64,000 bases of DNA from VXYL01 sp965243175 (lineage in GTDB: Bacteria > Pseudomonadota > Gammaproteobacteria > Pseudomonadales > Azotimanducaceae), in the NCBI GenBank assembly GCA_965243175.1, contig OZ251532.1, forward strand, positions 992,001 to 1,056,000. The letters are read 5' to 3'. The notes beneath the pieces were generated by a model, which worked only from the letters and a program-made list of their open reading frames with translations, was not told the origin of the DNA and did no database searches. Position 1 is the stretch's first letter, and each line of letters begins with the position of its first letter. The translations under genes and the position numbers were made by a program. Of this stretch, positions 16,497 through 24,707 are shown piece by piece.

Positions 16497-17947
16497 CTGT
16501 CTCTCGCTACGCCGTAGAGGTGGTTGAACGCCGCTGCGAACACCAAACGGTCGATGCCCTCGCTTGCTCGCCACCTATCGCTCTCGAATGCACCGAGCAC
16601 AGTCGTCAGTGCCTCGGAAATCGGCGCCAGCGCGTCGGCGAGGGCCTCGAAGGCGGGGCGGTTGGCATCTTCCAAGGCCGATTGGCCGAAACCTGCCCGG
16701 TTGATCGCGTTGAACGCCTTGCGTTGGGCCGCGAACGCTGCCAAGTCCACGGTCGTGCCGGAGTCGTCTTGCCGCTGTTGCCGAAGCACGTAGAGGGTTG
16801 CCTGCATGACTTGGCGGGTGTGCTGCGCTAGACGGGACAGGGTGGCGACGCAATCGGAGTAGGTGGTGTCGGGACCGGTGGCGATCAACACCCCCAAGTC
16901 GCGGGATTGCCGGCGCAGTGCTTGCGTCAGGCGATTCTGCAGCGGGCCGAAGGTCTCCGCCCGCAGGTAGGAGAGGGGCAGGGCGGTAACGCCGGCGGTT
17001 TCCGTCAGCGGCAGTTCCAGTGCGGCCAGTTCGCGCTTGTTGTATGCCTTTACAGATGCGGCGGGCTGTTCTTGCAGGAGTTCCAGAGGGTCCTCGGCCG
17101 GCAAGGGCGGCAGCACGGCGTCCGCCGCGAACTCCACTTCGCCGGCGTCGCTGTCCGCGCCGATGGCCAGCGGATGCGCCAGCGCTTGCAGGCTGTCGCT
17201 GTCGAGCAGCAGACGGCGCAGGCGGAGGAAGGCGAGGACCGTGGTACGGAAACCGCGAAAGTCGGCGGTGCCGTCGCTGTCGGCAGTGGCGAGCCAGAAG
17301 TCCAGTACCGCTTCGTCCTTGATGTCGATCCCGGTGAACTCGTCTCCTACCTTCTCTTGTAGGAACTCGGTGATGGCGCGGAACTTGCGCTGCGCTTGCG
17401 CGGTGGGAAGGTGGTCGCGCAACGCAGCGTAGAGTTGGCGGGCGAGATCCTTGGCAACGTCGGAGACGGTCTGGCGACTGGCACCTTCCGCGCCCAACTG
17501 CGCCGCAGCGTCGGCCACCGCTCGGTAGCCAAGAAAGGAAACCAGGAACTCCATCAGGGCCGCCAGCATCGGCATGCGCCCGAAACGCACCTCGAAGTCG
17601 CCATCCGCATAGCGCAACGTTGCACCTTCCTCGTCGGCCTCGTCGGCGCCAGCCGCGAAAGCCGCTCGGTAGGCGCTGGGACGAGCTGCTTCGACGCCCC
17701 AGAACAGCCACTCGAAGCCGCCGCTGCGATTCGCCCGGCCAGCGAGTTCGGCGGCGCGTACCAAGTGGCAGAGTTCCAGCAGCGGCGTTTCGTAGGCGCG
17801 ACCGACGATGCGCGCCGCCAAGGCGGTCAGCACGCGCTTCGTGAACTTGGCGCCAGCCGGGCCGTCGATTTCCGCCAGCTGGCGGAAGACTTCGCGTAGC
17901 TCGTTGCTCTGCGATGCGGCCAACACCCTGCCGCGTACATTGGCCAC
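16493..17947 (-). CDS. 484-aa helical protein of unknown function, first gene of Lon-like operon
   Basis: GTG at 17947 (protein start VANVRGRVLAASQSNELR) is preceded by AGGGAG at a suitable distance. A longer open frame reaches 18355 but its first 136 codons are Arg-rich antisense of the transglycosylase gene. The product is almost entirely helical and soluble, with acidic stretches and no recognised catalytic motif. It is coupled by ATGA to the 182-residue protein and through that to the Lon-like membrane protein. This suggests a three-component complex of regulator, adaptor and peptidase, which is inference from the gene arrangement. Confidence 0.68.
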   Translation of the reverse strand: MANVRGRVLAASQSNELREVFRQLAEIDGPAGAKFTKRVLTALAARIVGRAYETPLLELCHLVRAAELAGRANRSGGFEWLFWGVEAARPSAYRAAFAAGADEADEEGATLRYADGDFEVRFGRMPMLAALMEFLVSFLGYRAVADAAAQLGAEGASRQTVSDVAKDLARQLYAALRDHLPTAQAQRKFRAITEFLQEKVGDEFTGIDIKDEAVLDFWLATADSDGTADFRGFRTTVLAFLRLRRLLLDSDSLQALAHPLAIGADSDAGEVEFAADAVLPPLPAEDPLELLQEQPAASVKAYNKRELAALELPLTETAGVTALPLSYLRAETFGPLQNRLTQALRRQSRDLGVLIATGPDTTYSDCVATLSRLAQHTRQVMQATLYVLRQQRQDDSGTTVDLAAFAAQRKAFNAINRAGFGQSALEDANRPAFEALADALAPISEALTTVLGAFESDRWRASEGIDRLVFAAAFNHLYGVARDR

Positions 17948-18054
17948 ACGTCTCCCTCGGCACGTCCGTGTCGCGCAGAGTAAGCGACCGCTCCTGCTTT
18001 GCCTACCGTGGCGTTGGCCCGTGCGCCGCCGAGAGGCGGGAGTGGCACTCTCGA

Positions 18055-18771
18055 TCATCGGAAGCGCCCCCCGCCGGTGACGGCTCGCCAGCGGCCGCCG
18101 GACGTGGCGTGCTCGAACGTAGGTGTCGCCGCGATCGCCACCGGCGCGTGCCTTCCGTCGATAGTGCTGGCGGCGACGAAGCGCGGCAGCCCTTGCACCT
18201 TCCGCAACCATGCGGCGGCGAGCGGATCGTGGCGGTAGCGCCGCCACCACCGCAACACGTCGCGCACATAGCGCCGGGTGAACGAATGTGGCGCGAATGC
18301 GCCGTTCGCCACCTTCAGCGGGCCGCCTCGGTAGTGAGAGAGCGCGAGTTGCCAATCGCCCGCATAGCGCTCGTGGAGAGCGGCCAAGCAGGCGATCCCG
18401 GCGTGGACGTTCGATGCCGCCTCGTGCAGGTCGTCCGTATCAAGGTCGAACTCGTCCGCGAGTGCGGGCGGAATCTGCATGGTGCCAACGGCACCGGTGG
18501 CACCCAACGCACTGGTTGCGACGTTCGAGCCGACCTTGGCCACGGCCAGCGCCAAGGCCGCTGGCACGTTCTGTCGCGCCGCCTCGGTGACGATCATCGT
18601 TCGGACGTCGCTCGTCGGCACCGCGGCCATCGAGGGAATCTCGGCCCTCGCCGTTGGTGCCGCTTCCGCGGCGCCTTCGGTGGAGTCCGGCACGGCGCAG
18701 GCCGCGAGCCAGAACACCGTCAGCGGCAGAGACGTCCTCGCCACGGATCGTCGCCCTTCGTTTCTTGCCAT
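18055..18771 (-). CDS. Lytic transglycosylase-like lipoprotein lacking catalytic Glu
   Basis: The protein has a short basic N-terminus and a lipoprotein signal ending in the lipobox LAAC. The SLT-like core AVGTMQIPP, then NVHAGIACLAALHERY and WQLALSHYRGG, is typical of family 1 lytic transglycosylases that cleave peptidoglycan. However, where active enzymes have the catalytic Glu in a V-ES-F motif, this protein reads AKVGSN, with Gly in the Glu position. It may therefore be inactive or only bind peptidoglycan. ATG at 18771 is chosen over ATG at 18783 because it gives the more typical signal peptide; neither has a clear ribosome binding site. It is divergent from ku. Confidence 0.72.
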   Translation of the reverse strand: MARNEGRRSVARTSLPLTVFWLAACAVPDSTEGAAEAAPTARAEIPSMAAVPTSDVRTMIVTEAARQNVPAALALAVAKVGSNVATSALGATGAVGTMQIPPALADEFDLDTDDLHEAASNVHAGIACLAALHERYAGDWQLALSHYRGGPLKVANGAFAPHSFTRRYVRDVLRWWRRYRHDPLAAAWLRKVQGLPRFVAASTIDGRHAPVAIAATPTFEHATSGGRWRAVTGGGRFR

Positions 18772-18863
18772 CGTCGCGTCCACATGGCGCTTCCGTTGGC
18801 CTTGGCTATGGAAAGGCTTGGCGCGTTATTCGTCCGGTCTCTCTGCCGGGATCGCGCGACGGG

Positions 18864-18891
18864 TTGAGGGCGTGGGCTTTCCGGCTATAAT
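18864..18891 (+). promoter_or_regulatory. Sigma70-like promoter for ku
   Basis: TTGAGG (18864-18869) and a perfect TATAAT (18886-18891) are separated by 16 bases. The -10 box ends 27 bases before the ku ATG, leaving a short leader with GGAG near 18910. TATAAT stands out in this GC-rich sequence. Confidence 0.6.
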
Positions 18892-18918
18892 CGCTGGCGG
18901 CCTGGGCAATGGAGTGAC

Positions 18919-19806
18919 ATGATGGCCGCGCGTCCGATGGGTTCTGGGACCATCTCCTTTGGGTTGGTCTCCATCCCGTGCAAGCTCTTTTCCACGGCGG
19001 ATACCACGAACGCCGTGCGTTTCAATTACCTCAGCCAGGACGGTTCGCGTCTGCGGCAGCAGTATATCCGCGCTTCCGACGGCGAGATCGTGAACCGCGA
19101 GGACCGGGTGCAGGGGTACGAGTTCGCCAAGGGGCAGTACGTCACCTTCTCCAGCGAGGAACTCAAGGCGCTCAACGTCGCTGCCACCAACGCCATCGAC
19201 ATCGACGAGTTCATTCCGTTGGCGGAGGTGGAGCGCATCTACATCGAGCGCGTCTACTACTTGGGGCCGGACAAAGGCGCTTCCCGTTCCTACCACCTGC
19301 TGCGCGAAGCGCTCGCCAAGACGAGCCGGGCGGCGCTCGCTCGCTACGCGGCGCGGGGCAAGAGCTATCTGGTGCTCATTCGTCCGTTCGGCGAGGGGCT
19401 GGTGATGGAGCAGCTCAAGCACGAAGACGAACTGCGCAAGATGGACGACGTGCCGCTGGACGTCTGCGACATCAACGAAGGCGAGCTGGGTCTGGCCATC
19501 CAGATCATCGAACAGCGCATCAACGACAGCTTCGAGCCGAGCAAGTACGAGGACGAAGTGCGGGCGCGGCAGCTGGCGCTGATTCAGCAGAAGATCGACG
19601 GTCAGGACATCTCGGTGGCGCCGGAGGAGAAGCACGAAGCCAAGATCATCGACCTCATGGAGGCGTTGAAGGCGTCGGTGGGATCGAAGCAGGCGGCGCG
19701 AGGCGCGGGCAAGGCGGCAACGAAGGCGAAGGCGCCGAAGAAGAGCAGCCGGACGCGCAAGGCGGAACCGAGCGACGCGCCCGCGCGGCGCAGCGCTGGC
19801 GGCTGA
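18919..19806 (+). CDS. ku: Ku end-binding protein (NHEJ)
   Basis: The bacterial Ku homodimer threads onto broken DNA ends and recruits LigD. The 295-residue product opens with the diagnostic ARPMGSGTISFGLVSIPCKL, followed by a complete Ku core to about residue 255 (LIQQKIDGQDI). A Lys/Ala-rich tail then resembles the C-terminal DNA-binding extensions of other bacterial Ku proteins. Two ATG codons (18919 and 18922) are possible. The partner ligD is on the opposite strand 11.6 kb away; elsewhere they are commonly adjacent. Confidence 0.95.
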   Translation: MMAARPMGSGTISFGLVSIPCKLFSTADTTNAVRFNYLSQDGSRLRQQYIRASDGEIVNREDRVQGYEFAKGQYVTFSSEELKALNVAATNAIDIDEFIPLAEVERIYIERVYYLGPDKGASRSYHLLREALAKTSRAALARYAARGKSYLVLIRPFGEGLVMEQLKHEDELRKMDDVPLDVCDINEGELGLAIQIIEQRINDSFEPSKYEDEVRARQLALIQQKIDGQDISVAPEEKHEAKIIDLMEALKASVGSKQAARGAGKAATKAKAPKKSSRTRKAEPSDAPARRSAGG

Positions 19807-19817
19807 GCCGCTTCGTC

Positions 19818-20807
19818 ATGCAAGCCACGCAAGTCGCTTCCACGGCGGCCGAACAGCCGCATGGCCATGCCGCGGCCTACTCCACGCGCCAAGTGGCCGA
19901 AGCGGTCGGTCTTGCGCCGGAGCGCATCCGCGGTTTCGTGCGCGGGCAAGTGCTCTCGCCAAGTCGCGGCGGTCGCGGGCAGTACCGCTTCACGTTCCAG
20001 GACATCGTGCTGATGCGCACCGCGAAGGGGCTGCTCGATGCCGACGTGCCGTCGCGCCGGGCCGTCTCCGCGTTGCGCAAGCTCGGCGATCGGTTGGCGA
20101 CGAACGCCTCCCGCCGGCCGCTCTCGGCGTTGCGCGTGTCCGCCGATGGCGGCGCCGTGGTGGTGCGCGACAAGGACGCGCTGTGGAATGCGGAGACCGG
20201 CCAAGGGCACCTTGGGTTCGCGTTCGAGCGCCTGGGAGAGGTGCACACCTTCGCAAAGCGCATTGGCGGGGCCGAGGAGCGTTCGCCAGCGGCCGGTGCG
20301 CCGAGCGCTTCCGCGCCGTCCATGCGCGGCGCGAGTTCGTCCCGCCCTTCCGCCGAGAATGCGCGAGAGATCGGCGCCGCGGCCAAGGAGATGGACAGCG
20401 ACGACTGGTACAACCTTGGTCTGGACTTGGAAGAAGCAAGGCCGGAAGAAGCGCCGCAGGCGTACAAGCGCGCCCTCGACCTCGACCCCCAGAACGCGGA
20501 CGCGCACCTGAATCTTGGCCGCCTGTACCAGGTGGAGGGGGACTTCAAGAGCGCCGCGCACCACTATCAATTGGCGCTGGGCATCGTCCCCGATCACCAG
20601 TTGGCGAACTACAACCTCGGCACCGTCTTCGACGAGCTGGGCGAAATCGACACCGCACTCGCCTACTACCGCCAAGCGCCGGACGTGCCCGACGCGCACC
20701 ACAACCAATCGCGAATCTACGAGCTGCGCGGCGACGAACTGGCCTCGCTGCGGCACATGCGCAAGTACCAGACGCTCTCGGACGGCTTGCGCAAGGATCG
20801 GGGCTGA
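19818..20807 (+). CDS. MerR-type DNA-binding domain fused to TPR repeats
   Basis: It starts at ATG 19818, 11 bases after ku, so the two are probably cotranscribed. Residues 20-90 form a MerR-type winged helix (YSTRQVAEAVGLAPERIRGFVRG, then QYRFTFQDIVLMRTAKGL). After a low-complexity linker, residues 190-329 contain about three tetratricopeptide repeats (APQAYKRALDLDPQNADAH, SAAHHYQLALGIVPDH and LAYYRQAPDVPD). The usual MerR effector-binding coiled coil is missing. It may regulate the NHEJ locus through a protein partner bound by the TPR region; that is inference from gene position. Confidence 0.82.
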   Translation: MQATQVASTAAEQPHGHAAAYSTRQVAEAVGLAPERIRGFVRGQVLSPSRGGRGQYRFTFQDIVLMRTAKGLLDADVPSRRAVSALRKLGDRLATNASRRPLSALRVSADGGAVVVRDKDALWNAETGQGHLGFAFERLGEVHTFAKRIGGAEERSPAAGAPSASAPSMRGASSSRPSAENAREIGAAAKEMDSDDWYNLGLDLEEARPEEAPQAYKRALDLDPQNADAHLNLGRLYQVEGDFKSAAHHYQLALGIVPDHQLANYNLGTVFDELGEIDTALAYYRQAPDVPDAHHNQSRIYELRGDELASLRHMRKYQTLSDGLRKDRG

Positions 20808-20847
20808 GCGCGGCAGCGAAGTCGAATCTGGATAATGCAAGGGCTAA

Positions 20848-20866
20848 CCGTTCTCACTTACATTTT
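20848..20866. promoter_or_regulatory. Possible Fur-box-like site upstream of bfr
   Basis: Within an unusually A+T-rich stretch (20825-20885), the minus strand reads AAATGTAAGTGAGAACGG. This partly matches the repeated NATNAT pattern of Fur boxes. bfr is often iron-regulated and fur itself is only 1.6 kb downstream. The match is imperfect, so this is a suggestion only. Confidence 0.25.
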
Positions 20867-20947
20867 TAACGAAATCAATACCTTAAGCCTTGCTTTCCGG
20901 CGTGGGCGGGTTCACTATCGCGGCAAAACAACCTGTTGGAGACGCCC

Positions 20948-21433
20948 ATGAAGGCACCCGATCCGCAAGTCATCGACAACCTGAACCGCGTTCTGAAGAA
21001 CGAGCTCACGGCCATCAACCAGTACTTCCTGCACTCGCGGATGTACCGCGACTGGGGCCTAGGGCGGCTCGCCGAGCACGAGTACCACGAGTCCGTGGAT
21101 GAAATGAAGCACGCGGACCGGCTCATCGAACGCATCCTGTTCCTCGACGGCCTGCCCAATCTGCAGGAGCTCGGGCGCTTGCGCATCGGCGAGAACGTCG
21201 CCGAGATGCTGCGTTGCGATCTGGAGCTGGAGATGGCCGCGATGCCGCTGCTGCGCGAGTGCATCGCCCATGCCGAGCAAGCGGCGGACTTCGTGAGCCG
21301 CGAACTCTTCGAGGACATCCTGACCTCCGAAGAGGAACACGTGGACTGGCTGGAGACGCAGCTGGAGCTGATCGACAAGGTGGGCAGCGAGAACTACATC
21401 CAGTCGCAGATGGGCGGCGGCGACCCGGCGTAG
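20948..21433 (+). CDS. bfr: Bacterioferritin
   Basis: This 161-residue ferritin-like protein stores iron as a 24-mer. Ferroxidase ligands are visible in LKNELTAINQYFLHSRM (Glu), YHESVDEMKHADRLIERIL (Glu, His) and LTSEEEHVDWLE (Glu, His). ATG at 20948 has GGAG 7 bases upstream; a TTG at 20936 is a weaker alternative. The last bases lie 3 nt before the ankyrin gene start, so the two are probably one transcript. The A+T-rich region upstream may hold its promoter. Confidence 0.94.
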   Translation: MKAPDPQVIDNLNRVLKNELTAINQYFLHSRMYRDWGLGRLAEHEYHESVDEMKHADRLIERILFLDGLPNLQELGRLRIGENVAEMLRCDLELEMAAMPLLRECIAHAEQAADFVSRELFEDILTSEEEHVDWLETQLELIDKVGSENYIQSQMGGGDPA

Positions 21434-21436
21434 CCG

Positions 21437-22525
21437 GTGCCAAGGGGCCATCAAGCGCTCTGCCGCGCCGTAGCTTCCGGCGACGTGTCGGCGCTCGTCG
21501 CGGCGGTGGAGCGCGACCCAGCGAGCGCGCAGCACTGGAAGCCCATCGTCGATGCCGCCTTCGCGGGCAAAGCGGACATGGCGCGGGTGCTGCTGGACGC
21601 CGGAGCGGATGCGAACGTCGTCTCCGGCACCGGCAGCCGCCACACGCCGCTGACGCGCCTGACGCAGCATCACTCGACCATTCCGAAACACGAAGGCCAC
21701 GAAGAGACCTTGGCGCTTCTGCTGGAACGCGGGGCGGACCCGAACATCTGCGCCGGGCCGCACGACTTCGAGCCGCTGGCCTATGCGACGGTGGCGCCGG
21801 CGCAGCCCTTCATCGACTTGACGATCCCCAAGACGCGCATCGGCATCCACCTGGCCGCCGCGCTGCTCGACAAGACCCGCTTGCGGCGCATGGTGCGCAA
21901 AGCAGGCCGCGCCGACGAACGCGACCGCCGCGGCCGCAATCCGCTCGACTACGTGGCGCTTTCCGGCTTGTGGAACGTCCACGGCAGCGAACGCGCGTTG
22001 GCCTGCGCGACCATGCTGCTCGACGCCGGGGCCGCGGTGGACGGCGGCGAGGAGATCGTCGAAGGGGATGAAATTTTCCATGCCACGCCGTTGTGGCGAA
22101 CACTCTCTTGGCAGCAGCACTACGCGCTGGCGGAGCTTCTGCTGGAACGCGGCGCGTCGCCGGACCCGGCGGTCTTCGCCGTCACCTACCAGGGCGAACC
22201 ACGCGGCTGCGATCTGCTCGACCGCTACGGGGCGGACTGGGAGCAGCGCTTCAACGGCCGCACGCCGCTCATGGATCTGATGCACTTCCGCCGCCCCGCC
22301 GGCAGCGCGTGGCTCATCGAACGCGGCGTGGACGTGAACGCGCAGGACGACGACGGGCGCACCGCGCTGCATCACGCGGCGCTGCAAGGCGTGCGCCCGG
22401 ACTACGTGCGCAAGCTCCTTGATGCAGGGGCGGATCCGAAGCTCCGCGACGCTTCCGGTTCGACGGCGCTAGATGGCGCTCGGCAGAAAGGGCGCGCGAA
22501 GGTGGTCGAAGCGCTCGGCGGCTGA
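21437..22525 (+). CDS. Ankyrin-repeat protein
   Basis: A 362-residue soluble protein starting at GTG 21437 right after bfr. Ankyrin repeats are recognisable as ADMARVLLDAGADANV, ETLALLLERGADPNIC, ALAELLLERGASPD, SAWLIERGVDVNAQDDDGRTALHHAA and VRKLLDAGADPKLRDASG. Ankyrin repeats mediate protein-protein contacts. No catalytic domain or signal peptide is present. Small ankyrin proteins next to catalase or ferritin genes (AnkB-like) have been linked to oxidative stress in other bacteria, so a role near iron storage is possible but unproven. Confidence 0.85.
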   Translation: MPRGHQALCRAVASGDVSALVAAVERDPASAQHWKPIVDAAFAGKADMARVLLDAGADANVVSGTGSRHTPLTRLTQHHSTIPKHEGHEETLALLLERGADPNICAGPHDFEPLAYATVAPAQPFIDLTIPKTRIGIHLAAALLDKTRLRRMVRKAGRADERDRRGRNPLDYVALSGLWNVHGSERALACATMLLDAGAAVDGGEEIVEGDEIFHATPLWRTLSWQQHYALAELLLERGASPDPAVFAVTYQGEPRGCDLLDRYGADWEQRFNGRTPLMDLMHFRRPAGSAWLIERGVDVNAQDDDGRTALHHAALQGVRPDYVRKLLDAGADPKLRDASGSTALDGARQKGRAKVVEALGG

Positions 22526-22566
22526 GTGCGACGGTCGGGCCGCCATGAGGCACCAGCGATGGGCCG

Positions 22567-23010
22567 TCAGGAGTCCTTGCGGCGAACGTAGAGCACCATC
22601 TCGTGATGCACGAGGTCGAAGCCCTGCTTCGCGGCGACTTCGCGCTGCAGCGCCTCGATGTCGTTGTCCACGAACTCGATGACCTTGCCCGTGTCCACGT
22701 CCACCATGTGGTCGTGGTGCTTGTCCCGCGCCATCTCGTAGACGGCGTGGCGGGAGGCGCGCAGGCCGTGCGCGGCGCCTTCGTCGAAGTTGTGGCGCTC
22801 GACGATGCCAGCGCTCTCGAACTGCGTCAGGATGCGGTAGATGGTGGTGATGCCCACGGATTCGTCGATCCGCAGCAGCTCCTTGTACACGTCTTCCGCG
22901 GAAAGATGGCGCAGTTCGGCGTCTTCGAGCACCTCCAACACCTTCAGGCGCGGCATCGTCACCTTCAGCCCGGCATCTCGGAGCTTATTCTGGGCGGGGT
23001 TTTGTGGCAC
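22567..23010 (-). CDS. fur: Ferric uptake regulator Fur
   Basis: The 147-residue product has the Fur winged helix (LKVTMPRLKVLEVLE, then ITTIYRILTQFESAGIV) and the metal-binding HHDHMVDVDTGKVIEF segment. GTG at 23010 gives the usual Fur length; an ATG at 23067 would overlap birA. Two oddities are visible. About ten extra residues (AAHGLRASRH) sit between FDEG and AVYEM, in the beta wing. The CxxC found in E. coli Fur is replaced by VDVD, as partly in Pseudomonas Fur. It is divergent from birA. Confidence 0.9.
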   Translation of the reverse strand: MPQNPAQNKLRDAGLKVTMPRLKVLEVLEDAELRHLSAEDVYKELLRIDESVGITTIYRILTQFESAGIVERHNFDEGAAHGLRASRHAVYEMARDKHHDHMVDVDTGKVIEFVDNDIEALQREVAAKQGFDLVHHEMVLYVRRKDS

Positions 23011-23054
23011 GGTTAGGTCTTCGGCACCTTGGCGAGCCACATTAGCGAGCGCAT

Positions 23055-24005
23055 GTGAACACGTCAACGATTTCGACGCTGGTGGAGGAACTCGCCAAAC
23101 ACCGGCGCGCGTCCGTCGCCGGGCTGGCGAAGGGCGATGTCGAGCACCTTGCGGCCATCGGCATCGAAGTGGCCGACGGCATGGCGCGGCTGGACGACGA
23201 CGTCGAGCTGCTCTCCCCCGACGCCATCCGCACCCGGCTCTCGCCCAGCGCCTCGTCCTGGCTGCGCGAGCTCGACGTCCGCGCCAGCATCGACAGCACG
23301 AACGCGACGCTGGTGCAGCGGGCGGCGAACGAGACCATCGCCGGTTGCGTGCTTGCCGCCGAGGTGCAGCTTGCCGGCCGTGGGCGTCGTGGCCGCGCTT
23401 GGCTCAGCCCTCTCGGGCGCAACATCGCGCTCTCGCTTGGCCTCGCGAGTTCGCGCCCGGCGATGGAAATCGGCGCGTTGAGCCTGGTGGTGGGCTTGGC
23501 GGTGCGCGAGGCGCTGGGCGACTGCGGCGTATCCGGCGTCGAGTTGAAGTGGCCGAACGACATCCTGCTCGACGGCCGCAAGCTCGCTGGCATTCTGATC
23601 GAACTCGTGCGGGCGACGGGGCCCGTGGAAGTGGTGGTGGGCATCGGCGTGAACGTCGGCGGCGGTGGCGTGGTCGCGCCCCGAGTCGATCAAGCGATTG
23701 CGGACGTCGCCGAGCGCCTCGACAATCCTTCCCGCAACGCGCTGTTTGCGGCCATCGTCAATCGCGTGGTCGAATGTTGTGCGCGCTTCGACGACGCTGG
23801 CCTAGCGCCGTTCCGTGCGTCTTGGGAAGCAGCCCATCGCTTTCAAGGCAAGATGGTCGAAGTAACGGTTCCGGCCGGCGGCGGCACCGCCCGCGGCACC
23901 GTGCTCGGCGTGGCCGATAGCGGTGCGCTGCGTCTCGAGACCGCAGCGGGAGTGCGCGAGTTCAACAGCGGCGAAGTGACGGTGCGCGAAGGGCTACGCT
24001 CGTAG
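23055..24005 (+). CDS. birA: Biotin-[acetyl-CoA-carboxylase] ligase
   Basis: BirA activates biotin with ATP and attaches it to the biotin carrier protein. The catalytic core is clear: STNATLVQRAA, the nucleotide-binding GRGRRGRAWLSPLGRNIALS, VELKWPNDILLDGRKLAGILIE and GIGVNVG. The first 55 residues resemble the BirA winged helix but are degenerate, so repressor function on a bio operon is uncertain. It starts at GTG 23055. The birA-coaX order directly upstream of the tRNA-tuf cluster is a gammaproteobacterial arrangement. Confidence 0.93.
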   Translation: MNTSTISTLVEELAKHRRASVAGLAKGDVEHLAAIGIEVADGMARLDDDVELLSPDAIRTRLSPSASSWLRELDVRASIDSTNATLVQRAANETIAGCVLAAEVQLAGRGRRGRAWLSPLGRNIALSLGLASSRPAMEIGALSLVVGLAVREALGDCGVSGVELKWPNDILLDGRKLAGILIELVRATGPVEVVVGIGVNVGGGGVVAPRVDQAIADVAERLDNPSRNALFAAIVNRVVECCARFDDAGLAPFRASWEAAHRFQGKMVEVTVPAGGGTARGTVLGVADSGALRLETAAGVREFNSGEVTVREGLRS

Positions 24006-24013
24006 GCGGAAGA

Positions 24014-24703
24014 ATGGCAGACGTGCTGGACCTCGACATGGGCAACACCCGCACCAAGTGGCGTTGCGGCGAAGCGAGCGGCGCCCTGGCTTCGCCGCAG
24101 CTGCCGACTCTGCCCGTGCGCCCATCGCGGGTGCGCGTGGCCACCGTGTTGCGCAATCGCGACGCGGTTGACGCAGCCGTGCGGCAGCGCTTCGGCGTCG
24201 CGGCGGAGTTCGCCGCGGTGTCGGCGAAGCTCGGCGGCGTGCGTTGCGGCTACTGCGACCCTTCGCGGCTCGGCGTCGATCGCTGGCTGGCGGCGGTGGC
24301 GGCTTGGCGGCGGACGCGCGCGGACACCGTGGTGGTCGCGGCTGGCACGGCGGCGACCGTCGATTTCGTCCGTGCCGACGGTCGCCACGAATACGGGCGC
24401 ATCGCCCCGGGCCTCGGTCTGCTGCGCGAATCGCTGGCGCGCGGCACCGCGGACGTGCGAGCGCGATGCATGGATGCCAAGCGGCCAGCGTTCGATACCG
24501 AGGCAGCCGTGGAAACAGGCACCGAGGCGATGCTCGTCGCCTATGCGCGAATGTCGATTGCGGACTTCGCTCGCCGCTGCGACGCCCCGCCGACCGTGTT
24601 TCTGACCGGCGGCGACGCGCCGCTGCTGCGGCACCGCCTCGGCTCGGACTGCCGCCTCGTGCCGCATCTCGTTCTCGATGGCTTGGCAATCGCGCTCCCC
24701 TGA
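24014..24703 (+). CDS. coaX: Type III pantothenate kinase
   Basis: CoaX phosphorylates pantothenate in the first step of coenzyme A synthesis. The 229-residue product carries the ASKHA phosphate motif DLDMGNTRTKWR at the start, the pantothenate-binding CGYCDPSRLGVDRWLAAVAAW segment, VVAAGTAATVDFV and GRIAPGLGLLRESLARGTADV. It begins 8 bases after birA and ends 4 bases before the next gene, consistent with an operon. Confidence 0.92.
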   Translation: MADVLDLDMGNTRTKWRCGEASGALASPQLPTLPVRPSRVRVATVLRNRDAVDAAVRQRFGVAAEFAAVSAKLGGVRCGYCDPSRLGVDRWLAAVAAWRRTRADTVVVAAGTAATVDFVRADGRHEYGRIAPGLGLLRESLARGTADVRARCMDAKRPAFDTEAAVETGTEAMLVAYARMSIADFARRCDAPPTVFLTGGDAPLLRHRLGSDCRLVPHLVLDGLAIALP

Positions 24704-24707
24704 AATC

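Noticed and set aside
4791..18919. Prophage or transposon origin of the island
   Set aside because: No integrase, transposase, terminal inverted repeats or tRNA attachment site is visible at either border. Transfer remains possible, but the sequence does not show the mechanism.
18948..19817. In-frame extension of the MerR-TPR gene through the whole of ku
   Set aside because: The extension is a shifted-frame reading of ku, Arg/Gly-rich and without family resemblance. ATG 19818 starts the recognisable MerR domain.
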